In this document: positions 22,216 to 33,635 of the stretch, piece after piece
How the letters are laid out: each line of letters starts with the position of its first letter
Position numbering within the stretch: position 1 is the first letter of the stretch
DNA from: Hanleya hanleyi
Taxonomy: Eukaryota; Mollusca; Polyplacophora; Lepidopleurida; Hanleyidae
Assembly: GCA_036873755.1 (NCBI GenBank)
Contig: JAVTVY010037242.1
Span: forward strand, 62,001-126,000
Reading direction: 5' to 3'
Length of the DNA stretch: 64,000 nucleotides
Notes under the pieces: generated by a model
Seen by the model: only the letters and a program-made list of their open reading frames with translations
Told to the model about the DNA's origin: nothing
Databases searched by the model: none
Program-made: the position numbers and the translations under genes

Positions 22216-23079
22216 CAAAATCCTTCTGTAGGGACCCCAAGTCCCCGACTCAAATGAATGGACGGCATACAAGTCTGTACATGCATTCCTAATCACGTGA
22301 CCGCCGCATGATGGAAAAACCCAGATACAAGTCAGTCCATGCATTCCACATGGTCCTGGAGGAGCGCTTCACTTTGACACCTCACTCGACCCAATCGGTC
22401 CATGCAGCGTATTTGAAGTATGGGGAATACTTTCTGTCCGCGGAGGCAGACCGCATCACCGCCAGACCCCATCACTGAGGTGGAATACATGCCCCATGCA
22501 CTTGACCATCACGTGACCTCCACATGACCTCCACATGAGACGGCGTCCTTTTTGAGACGGCGCACTCATTTGCCGGTTTTTGCCGGTACTATAATGCACT
22601 TGACTTCGACGCCAGGTCAGCTAGCACTGTAATGCTTGCTGTATACTACTTATATGCCGTACTGAAGGCCTGAGTTTATTCACTGCAAAAATGTTCATTC
22701 GCTTATAATTTGTCATAAAAATTTTATTATATACAAAAACAAATTTAAGTTTTGTGACAAATGAATCGTATCCATAAATTTCGTTTCAATATGTGACGCT
22801 AAACCACGACTATAAATGATAATCGTTTTGGACCATTGCCTATAAATTTGCATGTTAATCGAGTTGTCCCCTAGATACTTTCGATCTTTTGCCTACAGCA
22901 GAGGGCGCACATCCTGTTTACAAACAGCGATAACGTCGCAGGATTTTGGAGTAACGGTTTTTTGAGGAGTTACAATCTACATTTTCTTCCTGTGTGAGGC
23001 AACTTGAACTGTACCAGGCCATGTTGCGAATATATAATATATGCTCGAATATTTGTAAGGGCTATTTTAATTGGTTAGA
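22216..23079 (-). other. right-arm head block and AT-rich interior
   Basis: 22216-22610 is the inverted copy of the head block at ~18390-18800 (TCCGCGGAGGCAGACCGCATC, CACGTGACCTCCACATG). 22620-23079 is AT-rich, has no gene and lacks the ~190-bp repeats of the left arm. Confidence 0.7.
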
Positions 23080-23310
23080 ACAGACTACATACCGGAAACG
23101 TTTTGCCAGAGGACATTCACACGTTTTGATGTTGAGGTTTGAATATACGCGGCGCAAATAAAAAAAAAATGATTGGACGATCATAACCGGAAACGTTTAA
23201 AAGTCTCGAATATTACTACCGGAAGCGTTTGCCTTTTGACAGGAAACGTCTAAAGTATTGAGTGTTACAACAGGAAACGTTCGCTTTTTAACAGGAAACG
23301 TCTTCTAAAT
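23080..23310 (-). repeat. subterminal GGAAACGTT cluster, right arm
   Basis: Six GGAA(A/G)CGT motifs in inverted orientation to the cluster at 16268-16500. It ends at the right terminal repeat. Confidence 0.8.
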
Positions 23311-23440
23311 GTCAATTCATGACATCTGATTGGTTGGTGCAAGTTTAAACGTTTAAACTTTTTAAACGTTCACAATTTCTAAACGTTTAAAAAGTTTGAA
23401 CGTTCAATAGATGGATTTATGGCGCGAACGGCCTTTCATA
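23311..23440 (-). repeat. right terminal inverted repeat
   Basis: Reading inward from 23440 it starts TATGAAAGGCCGTTCGCGCC and contains the same AACGTT palindromes as the left end. CTTGGA follows at 23441-23446. Confidence 0.85.
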
Positions 23441-23446
23441 CTTGGA

Positions 23447-24017
23447 CACGATGTGATGAAGGTGATAATAAAGCGTGTAATGCCCAATATGCCATGTGTG
23501 TGGGAGGGAGTGGGAGTACTCACTCACTGACTCACGTCTTACCTAATCATTCACTCACTCACTCAAGTAATCACCGTGATACCATCCCAGTCGTATTGAA
23601 GAGTTCTTGGGTCCAGGAGTTTCGTTTGGTGAAAGCGAGAGGTCTCTCGCCCCTTTCTTTCTCAGTAGAGCATTCCACTTCCGAGTGTGCATGCGAAGTC
23701 CATCCATGAGAGCCTGTCCAAGTCCACACTGAAATCGCCCTTTTTCTACTAATCTCCAAATGCGCAAGCATGCGCGTACCACAGATCGACGTCACCACAT
23801 CAGTCTTGCTGTGCACAACGAACGCTTCCATAGAATACATAGCACGACATATTTGGATTAAATAAACCCCCAAAACTCCCACATCAAGTGTCCTTTCTCT
23901 ACCACTCCTCGTTTGCGAATGCACAGAATGGTGTCACTGCTGAACGCCACCTATCTGCCGGACTACTTAACAGGTGCTCCAATAAGGCACCAAACACGAC
24001 ACGTGTGTGCCCCGTAT
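23447..24017. other. spacer between palindrome and tandem duplication
   Basis: Contains a CACT/CACTCA simple repeat (about 23519-23570). No gene is supported; overlapping open frames on both strands show no domain. Confidence 0.45.
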
Positions 24018-24673
24018 GACCAGCATATTTCCCAAAACTTTCACAACAGGCTTTCGTATCGAGTGCGCCCACACACGATGACGTCACCGACTAACATCAC
24101 AGAATGGTTATGCGACCAAGTCTGTCGAACTCTACAGCGTGAATTGATTCGATCGAATTCACACGCCCTACTCTCTCAACTCGCCCTTACATGCTTAGAG
24201 ATTTCCGGGACGTCCCTTGACTGTGGCCAATATGTGTGTTTTCAATCCCACCATATTGCTTTGCTACGACAAGCTCAAGCTTGCTCCGGCACGTTCTGAC
24301 TTGTTAACCCTCGCTGCGTAGGGTACCAGACATATCCAGACGCGCCCCACTTACGTCCCCTTTCCGGCCACCGAAAATCAGAGTGTCACTGAATATATAT
24401 CCCTATTATTCGACGTCGCGTTTCAAAGCATAATGTCGAGCTTTCTGCGTGTCTCTTAACGTTGAAAAATTGCCCTGCGGCCCAAAGCGGGCGCCACTCC
24501 AGTCAGCGCGCCACAAATAATACCAGATTTGCCCTTTCTATACTACTGGCACTTTACGATCGGTGCAGCAGGTTTTTTAAGACACATCAAACATTAGTGT
24601 GGCGGCTTCTGAGAAATTCACTGATAAAAACTGGCGATAGATACCATCGAAATGGTGGTATATCACTACTCAA

Positions 24674-25186
24674 ATGCAGCGAGTCAAATGCAAAGCCCGT
24701 TCCTTCTCATTCACCAAACGCTATATAGACGATCTTCTCGCTGTAGATAATCGCTATATAAATGACGCAGTGAAGGATATATACCCACCTTCGCTAAATT
24801 TGAAGGAAACTACAGACAGCCCTACAGGCACATCATATTTAGATCTATATCTCTATAAAAATGAAGCGGGCATTCTCTCTCGTCGACTTTATGACAAAAG
24901 AGATGATTACAATTTCGACATCGTAAACTATCCCTTTCTGGACAGTAATATTCCAGTGGGACCTGCATATGGCGTATACATATCTCGCTTACTAGCATTT
25001 GCTAGATCCTGTGTTATATGTGACGATTTTAATCAACGTCACAAAACATTGTTGCAGAAACTTATAAAACAGGGCTATTCCACCAAGCGCCTCCACTCAA
25101 AGTTTCTTAAATTTGGCGATGCATATCGCATGCTGATAGCAAAATACGAACGTAGCGTTCAAGAACTTGTGTCTAATTCCGCTTAA
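24674..25186 (+). pseudogene. 5'-truncated Penelope-like reverse transcriptase, copy A
   Basis: The C-terminal part of an RT. It starts just before the catalytic motif C (FSFTKRYIDDLL), with DSPTGTSYLDLYLYKNEAG and RLYDKRDDYNFDIVNYPFLD after it, and ends QELVSNSA. The spacing of RYIDD, TSYLDL and the Tyr-Asp-Lys segment resembles Penelope-like RTs and the GIPMGTNCAPLLADL group common in invertebrate genomes. Fingers and palm motifs A/B are missing, and no GIY-YIG domain follows. Truncation at the 5' side is what target-primed reverse transcription would leave. Assignment to Penelope-like elements is from motif memory. Confidence 0.7.
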
Positions 25187-25570
25187 CCCTGGGCTAGGGG
25201 CCGTATGAACCCATGTACTTCAAGATTCTCATTGGACTCATATGAACAGTCACAATCAAAGCGTGACTGAGATACATCATTCTTTAGATGACGAGTTTAC
25301 AACGAATATTATGGATTAAGAATACTGATCAGCGATACGGATTTGATATTTTTGGAACATCATGATGTCTTGGCGGCATCATTGAAAACTGTTGACCGCT
25401 TCTCTCTTGCAGGAAACAAGCCTATGTTTATGTATACTATGATTGTCTTTTTGAATTTGGTGCTAATACTGTTATATGGAATATGGAATATATCTTTGGA
25501 TTATGGACGCGGATATTCTCTAATGGACGACGGCTGAATTATGAATGACGGACTAGACGCTTGTAATTTA
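25187..25570 (+). repeat. conserved 3' region of the RT element, with a hydrophobic small ORF
   Basis: Ends with ATGGACGACGGCTGAATTATGAATGACGG and AGACGCTTGTA, an ending that recurs at about eight places in the window. An open frame at 25343-25537 (no ATG at its start) encodes a likely transmembrane stretch, MFMYTMIVFLNLVLILLYG. The frame is also open in the diverged copy at 42124-42318 but decayed near 39000. It may be untranslated. Confidence 0.6.
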
Positions 25571-25580
25571 CCATATTCCT

Positions 25581-25608
25581 GGTCATCACCTTCTTTTTGG
25601 TGATGACC
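25581..25608. repeat. GGTCATCACC hairpin
   Basis: A perfect 10-bp inverted repeat GGTCATCACC/GGTGATGACC with an 8-nt loop just after the RT 3' end, followed by further CATCACC/GGTGAT pairs to about 25700. The same sequence is at 30390-30417. It may be the end of an inserted MITE or an RNA 3' structure. Confidence 0.7.
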
Positions 25609-25699
25609 TGAAAAATACACTGATTGTTCATTATCATTTAGTGGTGATGAAATGACCTGATCACCCTTTGTCATCACCATTAAATGGTGATAGACGTCC

Positions 25700-26660
25700 G
25701 TTTTCTGACTGCGAATATAGCTTCAATCTGATCAATGCACGTCGTAAGAAACTTGAGTAGGAGCTTAAAATCTTATGGTGCGCGGATGTGACTTGTCAGT
25801 TGCATGCCGTCTTCATAGCGGACACAATAAAGCGCATGTCAAACCAGTGAGGGAACGGTTAATCCGGTCAATGCACTGTGCAGGAGCCTTCCCGCCTGCA
25901 TGCAGGGTCTTTAGACGCTGATGGATGAGGTGATGCTCGTCGTGAAAGTCGAATCACAACACCAAATATATCAATTGCTTGCAGGCATACATAGTTTTAA
26001 AAAATATCAATCTCGAAATCCAATGTTGTTTGTAAACAATCGAGATCAAAAGATTTTGTTTGATCAACAGCATGCCTGGAATTCTAATTCATGATACTAG
26101 AGCGATGTGGATTAATTGAATAAAGTTGGGCCTAACTCGGTTTTAGTGTGACGTCAAATATAGTCATATGGGTCATTTATATATTTATATAGGTCAATCA
26201 GCAAGAGAAAACATTCCAATATCAAGCCACATGTTTGAATCATCTCTAGCCCATTAAGGTATGGTTGTTCTGACAAAGCCGTAGTATGACAGAGAGCGGT
26301 TCTGCCCCCAACGTACGCTAACAAACAGCTTGTGTCGCTGACGTCCCTACACTCCCTGATTCACACTGCCTATTTCGCGCTTCTTGGCCGTTACGTAGCG
26401 CTCTGCACAGGTCAACCCTCGATGGTCAATGAAAATCACTTTTACGGATGTTTTTTTCTTTATGACAGCAACCAACATCGTTTCTCTCAGTGGGTGTAAC
26501 GTCATTTCGATCACGTGCAGTAGTTAAATATGCAACTGGTGAAGGACCAGAAGCTTATGGAAACTGACCGACCTTGACCTCTTTATCAAGTTCAAATTTT
26601 GATATTTGCAATATCTTTTGACGGTAGTAGTATATAGCGGTGATATTTCCTCAAGTTGAC
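25700..26660. other. AT-rich spacer in unit 1, no gene
   Basis: No coding signal. Nothing repeated elsewhere in the window except its tandem copy at 30509-31469. Confidence 0.4.
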
Positions 26661-26682
26661 CTAAAAAATTTGCATAATTTGT

Positions 26683-27430
26683 GGAGGTCACGTGGAGGAG
26701 AGGTCAAGTGCACTATAGTTCCGGTAGAATGACCAAAAAGCTACCTCCAACACAGGAGAGTTCCAATTGTTGCAGGGAATGTATTCATCCGCGGTGATGC
26801 GGTCGCGGGAAAAAGCTTCCGCGGAGAAAAAGTAGTCCCCAGACTTCAAATACGCTGCATGGTCCGATTGGGTCGAGTGAGGTATCAAAGTGAACCATTC
26901 GTGAAGAGGCATCCAGTCATGGGTGGGTGTATGTAAAATTATGATTTTTTCCCGAAACTATAAAAAGCGGACCACGGACTTTACCCCTAAAATAGGGGAA
27001 AACACCTATCAACCGTAGCCAAAATGGCTAATATCGGTCCCCGGGCTTATTGGGACCTGCCTATCAAGTCAATGGGGTGGGTGCATGTAAAATTAGGATT
27101 TTTCCCCGAAAATATCAAAAGCGGAACACGGACTTTACCCCTAAAATAGGAGAAAACTCCTATCACCTCTAGCCAAAAGGGCTAATATCGGTCCCGGGCT
27201 TATCTGGGCCTGCCTATCAAGTCAATGGGGTGGGTGCATGAACAATTAGGATCTTTTCCCGAAAATATAAAAGCCGGAACACGGACTTTACCCCCAAAAT
27301 AGGGGAAAACCCCTATCACCTCTAGCCGAACGGACTAATATCGGTCCCCGGGCTTATCGGGGCCTGCCTATCAAGTCAATAGGGTGAATGCATGTAAAAT
27401 TAGGATTTTTTCGGAAAATATAAAAAGCGG
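26683..27430 (+). repeat. cassette head block and four-unit TATA array (unit 1)
   Basis: 26683-26930 matches the head block at ~18480-18720 (GTCACGTGGAGG, CCGCGGTGATGCGGTC, CTTCAAATACGCTGCATGG). TATA-type boxes follow at 26959, 27113 (TATCAAAA), 27266 and 27419. The copy in unit 2 is 31492-32239. Confidence 0.85.
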
Positions 27431-27589
27431 AACTCGGACGCGGATGTTCTCTAGTGGACGACGGCTGGATTGTGAGTGACGGACTAGACGCTTGTAATTT
27501 ACCCCTACAATAGGGGTCTGTATTATATAATATAAGGGAAAATGCCTGTATGGGGTATGGGGATGGTCATTTTTTTTTTCGTGGGCTTT

Positions 27590-28410
27590 ACTATGGGTTG
27601 TGGGGTCTCGTTTTTCTCGTCTCACCAAGAAAAACACGATGGGAGGGGTCCCGGAGCGAAGCGGTGAAATTTTTGGAAAAAGTCACCGAGGTCTGTATAT
27701 AGGCCTATAGGCTGGCTATGGAGGGTATAGGTCCAACCTACAAAATCCACACACGTTCATTGTGATATGGGTTGTTTGGTCTTGTTTTTCACGTCTGGTC
27801 ATTTAGAACACGATGGGACGGGTCCCGGAGCGAAATGGTGAAATTTTTGGAAAAGTGCCATATAGCCCATATAGCTCCATACTGGCTATGGGAGGGATAG
27901 GTCCATCCTGGCAAATTCACACACGTTTATTGTGATATGGGTTGTTTGGTCTTTTTTTCACGTCTCGTCATTTAGAACACAATGGGAAGGGTTTCGATGC
28001 GGAACGGTGAAATTTTTGGAAAAAGTTCACTGAGGCCTGGGTAAGCCCATAGGCCTATACTGCATGGTTATGGGTTATAGGTTCATACGGGGTGGACGTT
28101 TTGGGATCTAGGTGAGCCCCTAATGATCCTATTTTTGGAAAAGTACCGGGTAGGTCTGTATATAGGATCATATAGCTCCATGCTGGCTATATGTGGGTAT
28201 AGGTTCAACCTGGGAAATTAACACACGTTCATCGTGATATGGGTTGTTTGGATTTGTTTTTCACGTCTCGTCATTTAGAACACGATGGGAAGGGATTCGA
28301 AGCGGAACGGTGAAATTTTTGGAAAAAGTTCACTGAGGCCTGGGTAAGCCCATATGCCTATACTGCATGCTTATGTGGTATAGGTTCATACGGGGTGGAC
28401 GTTTTGGGGT
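27590..28410 (+). repeat. third tandem array, ~170-bp units, about four copies
   Basis: GGTGAAATTTTTGGAAAA recurs near 27663, 27838, 28006 and 28310, with an extra partial at 28130. Each unit has CACGTCTCGTCATTTAGAAC and CACGATGGGA. A single related unit (TTTCTCGTCTCTCCACGTAG) sits at ~58050 and inverted at ~63560. The copy in unit 2 is 32399-33219. Confidence 0.8.
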
Positions 28411-28439
28411 CTAGGTGAGCCCCTAATGATCATATGGTG

Positions 28440-28826
28440 TCGTATGAGGTCTTATTTTGAAGCTCTCGCTGAGGAGCATCCGACTGGACTAATGGTTCGT
28501 CCGTTTTCAATAGTCTGCGCATGCGCAGTCTGGCCGTATTATAGAAAGCAGGCATTTTGGGGGGTATGTGGGGGTGTGTTTGGAGTAGAGATGGACCGCT
28601 ATGGGTTCGAATGGGTCGTGGAGGGTGTCAAAGTGAAGCTTGTGTGGGGTAGAGTCAGAATGGCGTCGTTTTAAATGCAAGTCGCGTCAATCTGCGCATG
28701 CGCAGTTGGTTGTAGTAAGTAAAGTGGCCATTTTGGGGCAGTGCAGGAAGGTATTTGGTGTCGAGATGGACCATCCTTGGTCAGAATGCGTCCTGGGAGG
28801 TGACATTTTGTAGCTGTCGAGGTGTA
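28440..28826 (+). repeat. GCGCATGCGC block and start of CRE array, cut by duplication junction
   Basis: TCTGCGCATGCGCAGTCTGG at about 28502-28521 and TGCGCATGCGCAG at about 28692 are perfect NRF1-type palindromes. TATAGAAAGCAGGCATTTTG and GTGTCAAAGTGAAGC match 20097-20225. The CRE array that should follow is cut at 28826 by the tandem junction. Confidence 0.8.
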
Positions 28827-31800
28827 GACCAGCATATTTCCCAAAACTTTCACAACAGGCTTTCGTATCGAGTGCGCCCACACACGATGACGTCACCGAC
28901 TAACATCACAGAATGGTTATGCGACCAAGTCTGTCGAACTCTACAGCGTGAATTGATTCGATCGAATTCACACGCCCTACTCTCTCAACTCGCCCTTACA
29001 TGCTTAGAGATTTCCGGGACGTCCCTTGACTGTGGCCAATATGTGTGTTTTCAATCCCACCATATTGCTTTGCTACGACAAGCTCAAGCTTGCTCCGGCA
29101 CGTTCTGACTTGTTAACCCTCGCTGCGTAGGGTACCAGACATATCCAGACGCGCCCCACTTACGTCCCCTTTCCGGCCACCGAAAATCAGAGTGTCACTG
29201 AATATATATCCCTATTATTCGACGTCGCGTTTCAAAGCATAATGTCGAGCTTTCTGCGTGTCTCTTAACGTTGAAAAATTGCCCTGCGGCCCAAAGCGGG
29301 CGCCACTCCAGTCAGCGCGCCACAAATAATACCAGATTTGCCCTTTCTATACTACTGGCACTTTACGATCGGTGCAGCAGGTTTTCTAAGACACATCAAA
29401 CATTAGTGTGGCGGCTTCTGAGAAATTCACTGATAAAAACTGGCGATAGATACCATCGAAATGGTGGTATATCACTACTCAAATGCAGCGAGTCAAATGC
29501 AAAGCCCGTTCCTTCTCATTCACCAAACGTTATATAGACGATCTTCTCGCTGTAGATAATCGCTATATAAATGACGCAGTGAAGGATATATACCCACCTT
29601 CGCTAAATTTGAAGGAAACTACAGACAGCCCTACAGGCACATCATATTTAGATCTATATCTCTATAAAAATGAAGCGGGCATTCTCTCTCGTCGACTTTA
29701 TGACAAAAGAGATGATTACAATTTCGACATCGTAAACTATCCCTTTCTGGACAGTAATATTCCAGTGGGACCTGCATATGGCGTATACATATCTCGCTTA
29801 GTAGCATTTGCTAGATCCTGTGTTATATGTGACGATTTTAATCAACGTCACAAAACATTGTTGCAGAAACTTATAAAACAGGGCTATTCCACCAAGCGCC
29901 TCCACTCAAAGTTTCTTAAATTTGGCGATGCATATCGCATGCTGATAGCAAAATACGAACGTAGCGTTCAAGAACTTGTGTCTAATTCCGCTTAACCCTG
30001 GGCTAGGGGCCGTATGAACCCATGTACTTCAAGATTCTCATTGGACTCATATGAACAGTCACAATCAAAGCGTGACTGAGATACATCATTCTTTAGATGA
30101 CGAGTTTACAACGAATATTATGGATTAAGAATACTGATCAGCGATACGGATTTGATATTTTTGGAACATCATGATGTCTTGCCGGCATCATTGAAAACTG
30201 TTGACCGCTTCTCTCTTGCAGGAAACAAGCCTATGTTTATGTATACTATGATTGTCTTTTTGAATTTGGTGCTAATACTGTTATATGGAATATGGAATAT
30301 ATCTTTGGATTATGGACGCGGATATTCTCTAATGGACGACGGCTGAATTATGAATGACGGACTAGACGCTTGTAATTTACCATATTCCTGGTCATCACCT
30401 TCTTTTTGGTGATGACCTGAAAAATACACTGATTGTTCATTATCATTTAGTGGTGATGAAATGACCTGATCACCCTTTGTCATCACCATTAAATGGTGAT
30501 AGACGTCCGTTTTCTGACTGCGAATATAGCTTCAATCTGATCAATGCACGTCGTAAGAAACTTGAGTAGGAGCTTAAAATCTTATGGTGCGCGGATGTGA
30601 CTTGTCAGTTGCATGCCGTCTTCATAGCGGACACAATAAAGCGCATGTCAAACCAGTGAGGGAACGGTTAATCCGGTCAATGCACTGTGCAGGAGCCTTC
30701 CCGCCTGCATGCAGGGTCTTTAGACGCTGATGGATGAGGTGATGCTCGTCGTGAAAGTCGAATCACAACACCAAATATATCAATTGCTTGCAGGCATACA
30801 TAGTTTTAAAAAATATCAATCTCGAAATCCAATGTTGTTTGTAAACAATCGAGATCAAAAGATTTTGTTTGATCAACAGCATGCCTGGAATTCTAATTCA
30901 TGATACTAGAGCGATGTGGATTAATTGAATAAAGTTGGGCCTAACTCGGTTTTAGTGTGACGTCAAATATAGTCATATGGGTCATTTATATATTTATATA
31001 GGTCAATCAGCAAGAGAAAACATTCCAATATCAAGCCACATGTTTGAATCATCTCTAGCCCATTAAGGTATGGTTGTTCTGACAAAGCCGTAGTATGACA
31101 GAGAGCGGTTCTGCCCCCAACGTACGCTAACAAACAGCTTGTGTCGCTGACGTCCCTACACTCCCTGATTCACACTGCCTATTTCGCGCTTCTTGGCCGT
31201 TACGTAGCGCTCTGCACAGGTCAACCCTCGATGGTCAATGAAAATCACTTTTACGGATGTTTTTTTCTTTATGACAGCAACCAACATCGTTTCTCTCAGT
31301 GGGTGTAACGTCATTTCGATCACGCGCAGTAGTTAAATATGCAACTGGTGAAGGACCAGAAGCTTATGGAAACTGACCGACCTTGACCTCTTTATCAAGT
31401 TCAAATTTTGATATTTGCAATATCTTTTGACGGTAGTAGTATATAGCGGTGATATTTCCTCAAGTTGACCTAAAAAATTTGCATAATTTGTGGAGGTCAC
31501 GTGGAGGAGAGGTCAAGTGCACTATAGTTCCGGTAGAATGACCAAAAAGCTACCTCCAACACAGGAGAGTTCCAATTGTTGCAGGGAATGTATTCATCCG
31601 CGGTGATGCGGTCGCGGGAAAAAGCTTCCGCGGAGAAAAAGTAGTCCCCAGACTTCAAATACGCTGCATGGTCCGATTGGGTCGAGTGAGGTATCAAAGT
31701 GAACCATTCGTGAAGAGGCATCCAGTCATGGGTGGGTGTATGTAAAATTATGATTTTTTCCCGAAACTATAAAAAGCGGACCACGGACTTTACCCCTAAA

Positions 31801-33635
31801 ATAGGGGAAAACACCTATCAACCGTAGCCAAAATGGCTAATATCGGTCCCCGGGCTTATTGGGACCTGCCTATCAAGTCAATGGGGTGGGTGCATGTAAA
31901 ATTAGGATTTTTCCCCGAAAATATCAAAAGCGGAACACGGACTTTACCCCTAAAATAGGAGAAAACTCCTATCACCTCTAGCCAAAAGGGCTAATATCGG
32001 TCCCGGGCTTATCTGGGCCTGCCTATCAAGTCAATGGGGTGGGTGCATGAACAATTAGGATCTTTTCCCGAAAATATAAAAGCCGGAACACGGACTTTAC
32101 CCCCAAAATAGGGGAAAACCCCTATCACCTCTAGCCGAACGGACTAATATCGGTCCCCGGGCTTATCGGGGCCTGCCTATCAAGTCAATAGGGTGAATGC
32201 ATGTAAAATTAGGATTTTTTCGGAAAATATAAAAAGCGGAACTCGGACGCGGATGTTCTCTAGTGGACGACGGCTGGATTGTGAGTGACGGACTAGACGC
32301 TTGTAATTTACCCCTACAATAGGGGTCTGTATTATATAATATAAGGGAAAATGCCTGTATGGGGTATGGGGATGGTCATTTTTTTTTTCGTGGGCTTTAC
32401 TATGGGTTGTGGGGTCTCGTTTTTCTCGTCTCACCAAGAAAAACACGATGGGAGGGGTCCCGGAGCGAAGCGGTGAAATTTTTGGAAAAAGTCACCGAGG
32501 TCTGTATATAGGCCTATAGGCTGGCTATGGAGGGTATAGGTCCAACCTACAAAATCCACACACGTTCATTGTGATATGGGTTGTTTGGTCTTGTTTTTCA
32601 CGTCTGGTCATTTAGAACACGATGGGACGGGTCCCGGAGCGAAATGGTGAAATTTTTGGAAAAGTGCCATATAGCCCATATAGCTCCATACTGGCTATGG
32701 GAGGGATAGGTCCATCCTGGCAAATTCACACACGTTTATTGTGATATGGGTTGTTTGGTCTTTTTTTCACGTCTCGTCATTTAGAACACAATGGGAAGGG
32801 TTTCGATGCGGAACGGTGAAATTTTTGGAAAAAGTTCACTGAGGCCTGGGTAAGCCCATAGGCCTATACTGCATGGTTATGGGTTATAGGTTCATACGGG
32901 GTGGACGTTTTGGGATCTAGGTGAGCCCCTAATGATCCTATTTTTGGAAAAGTAACGGGTAGGTCTGTATATAGGATCATATAGCTCCATGCTGGCTATA
33001 TGGGGGTATAGGTTCAACCTGGGAAATTAACACACGTTCATCGTGATATGGGTTGTTTGGATTTGTTTTTCACGTCTCGTCATTTAGAACACGATGGGAA
33101 GGGATTCGAAGCGGAACGGTGAAATTTTTGGAAAAAGTTCACTGAGGCCTGGGTAAGCCCATATGCCTATACTGCATGCTTATGTGGTATAGGTTCATAC
33201 GGGGTGGACGTTTTGGGGTCTAGGTGAGCCCCTAATGATCATATGGTGTCGTATGAGGTCTTATTTTGAAGCTCTCGCTGAGGAGCATCCGACTGGACTA
33301 ATGGTTCGTCCGTTTTCAATAGTCTGCGCATGCGCAGTCTGGCCGTATTATAGAAAGCAGGCATTTTGGGGGGTATGTGGGGGTGTGTTTGGAGTAGAGA
33401 TGGACCGCTATGGGTTCGAATGGGTCGTGGAGGGTGTCAAAGTGAAGCTTGTGTGGGGTAGAGTCAGAATGGCGTCGTTTTAAATGCAAGTCGCGTCAAT
33501 CTGCGCATGCGCAGTTGGTTGTAGTAAGTAAAGTGGCCATTTTGGGGCAGTGCAGGAAGGTATTTGGTGTCGAGATGGACCATCCTTGGTCAGAATGCGT
33601 CCTGGGAGGTGTCATTTTGTAGCTGTCGAGGTGTA
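28827..33635 (+). repeat. 4,809-bp tandem duplication, unit 2
   Basis: Near-identical second unit. Unlike unit 1, its end runs without a break into the CRE array (33590-34262), so unit 2 keeps the ancestral right edge and unit 1 the ancestral left edge. Confidence 0.95.
29483..29995 (+). pseudogene. 5'-truncated Penelope-like reverse transcriptase, copy B
   Basis: The tandem copy of 24674-25186, differing at one residue in the region read (Leu to Val in ISRLVAFARS). Same truncation point and same stop. Its 3' region with the hydrophobic small ORF is at 30152-30346. Confidence 0.7.

Larger units (their letters stand above)
14967..23440. mobile_element. 8.5-kb palindromic TIR element with 6-bp target duplication
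   Basis: Both ends read TATGAAAGGCC(A/G)TTCGCGCCATAAATCC going inward, and CTTGGA flanks them on both sides (14961-14966 and 23441-23446). The arms are complementary in blocks: termini 14967-15093/23311-23440, AACGTTTCC clusters 16268-16500/23080-23310, head blocks ~18390-18800/22215-22610, TATA arrays 18800-20075/21400-22215, and 20076-20225/21200-21400. The centre (20340-21050) is a CRE array. The left arm has two extras: a nested insertion and a ~190-bp tandem repeat. No transposase ORF was found, so it would be non-autonomous. Six-bp duplications occur in Polintons and some other DNA transposons, but the ends do not match a class I know. Confidence 0.85.
24018..28826 (+). repeat. 4,809-bp tandem duplication, unit 1
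   Basis: Identical to 28827-33635 at a constant offset of 4,809 bp, apart from about eight single-base differences seen by eye (for example near 24576, 24720, 24991, 25383, 26516, 28154, 28194 and 28803). Both junctions share GACC (24018-24021, 28827-28830, 33636-33639). Contents in order: unrelated sequence, 5'-truncated RT, RT 3' region, AT-rich spacer, head block, TATA array, a third ~170-bp array, GCGCATGCGC block, start of CRE array. Confidence 0.95.

Noticed and set aside
14967..23440. Polinton/Maverick
   Set aside because: The 6-bp duplication fits, but there is no polymerase, integrase, protease or capsid ORF, and the termini do not fit the AG-type ends I recall.
24018..33635. LTRs of one large retroelement
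   Set aside because: The two 4.8-kb units are directly adjacent with no internal region, and the breakpoints show microhomology rather than LTR ends.
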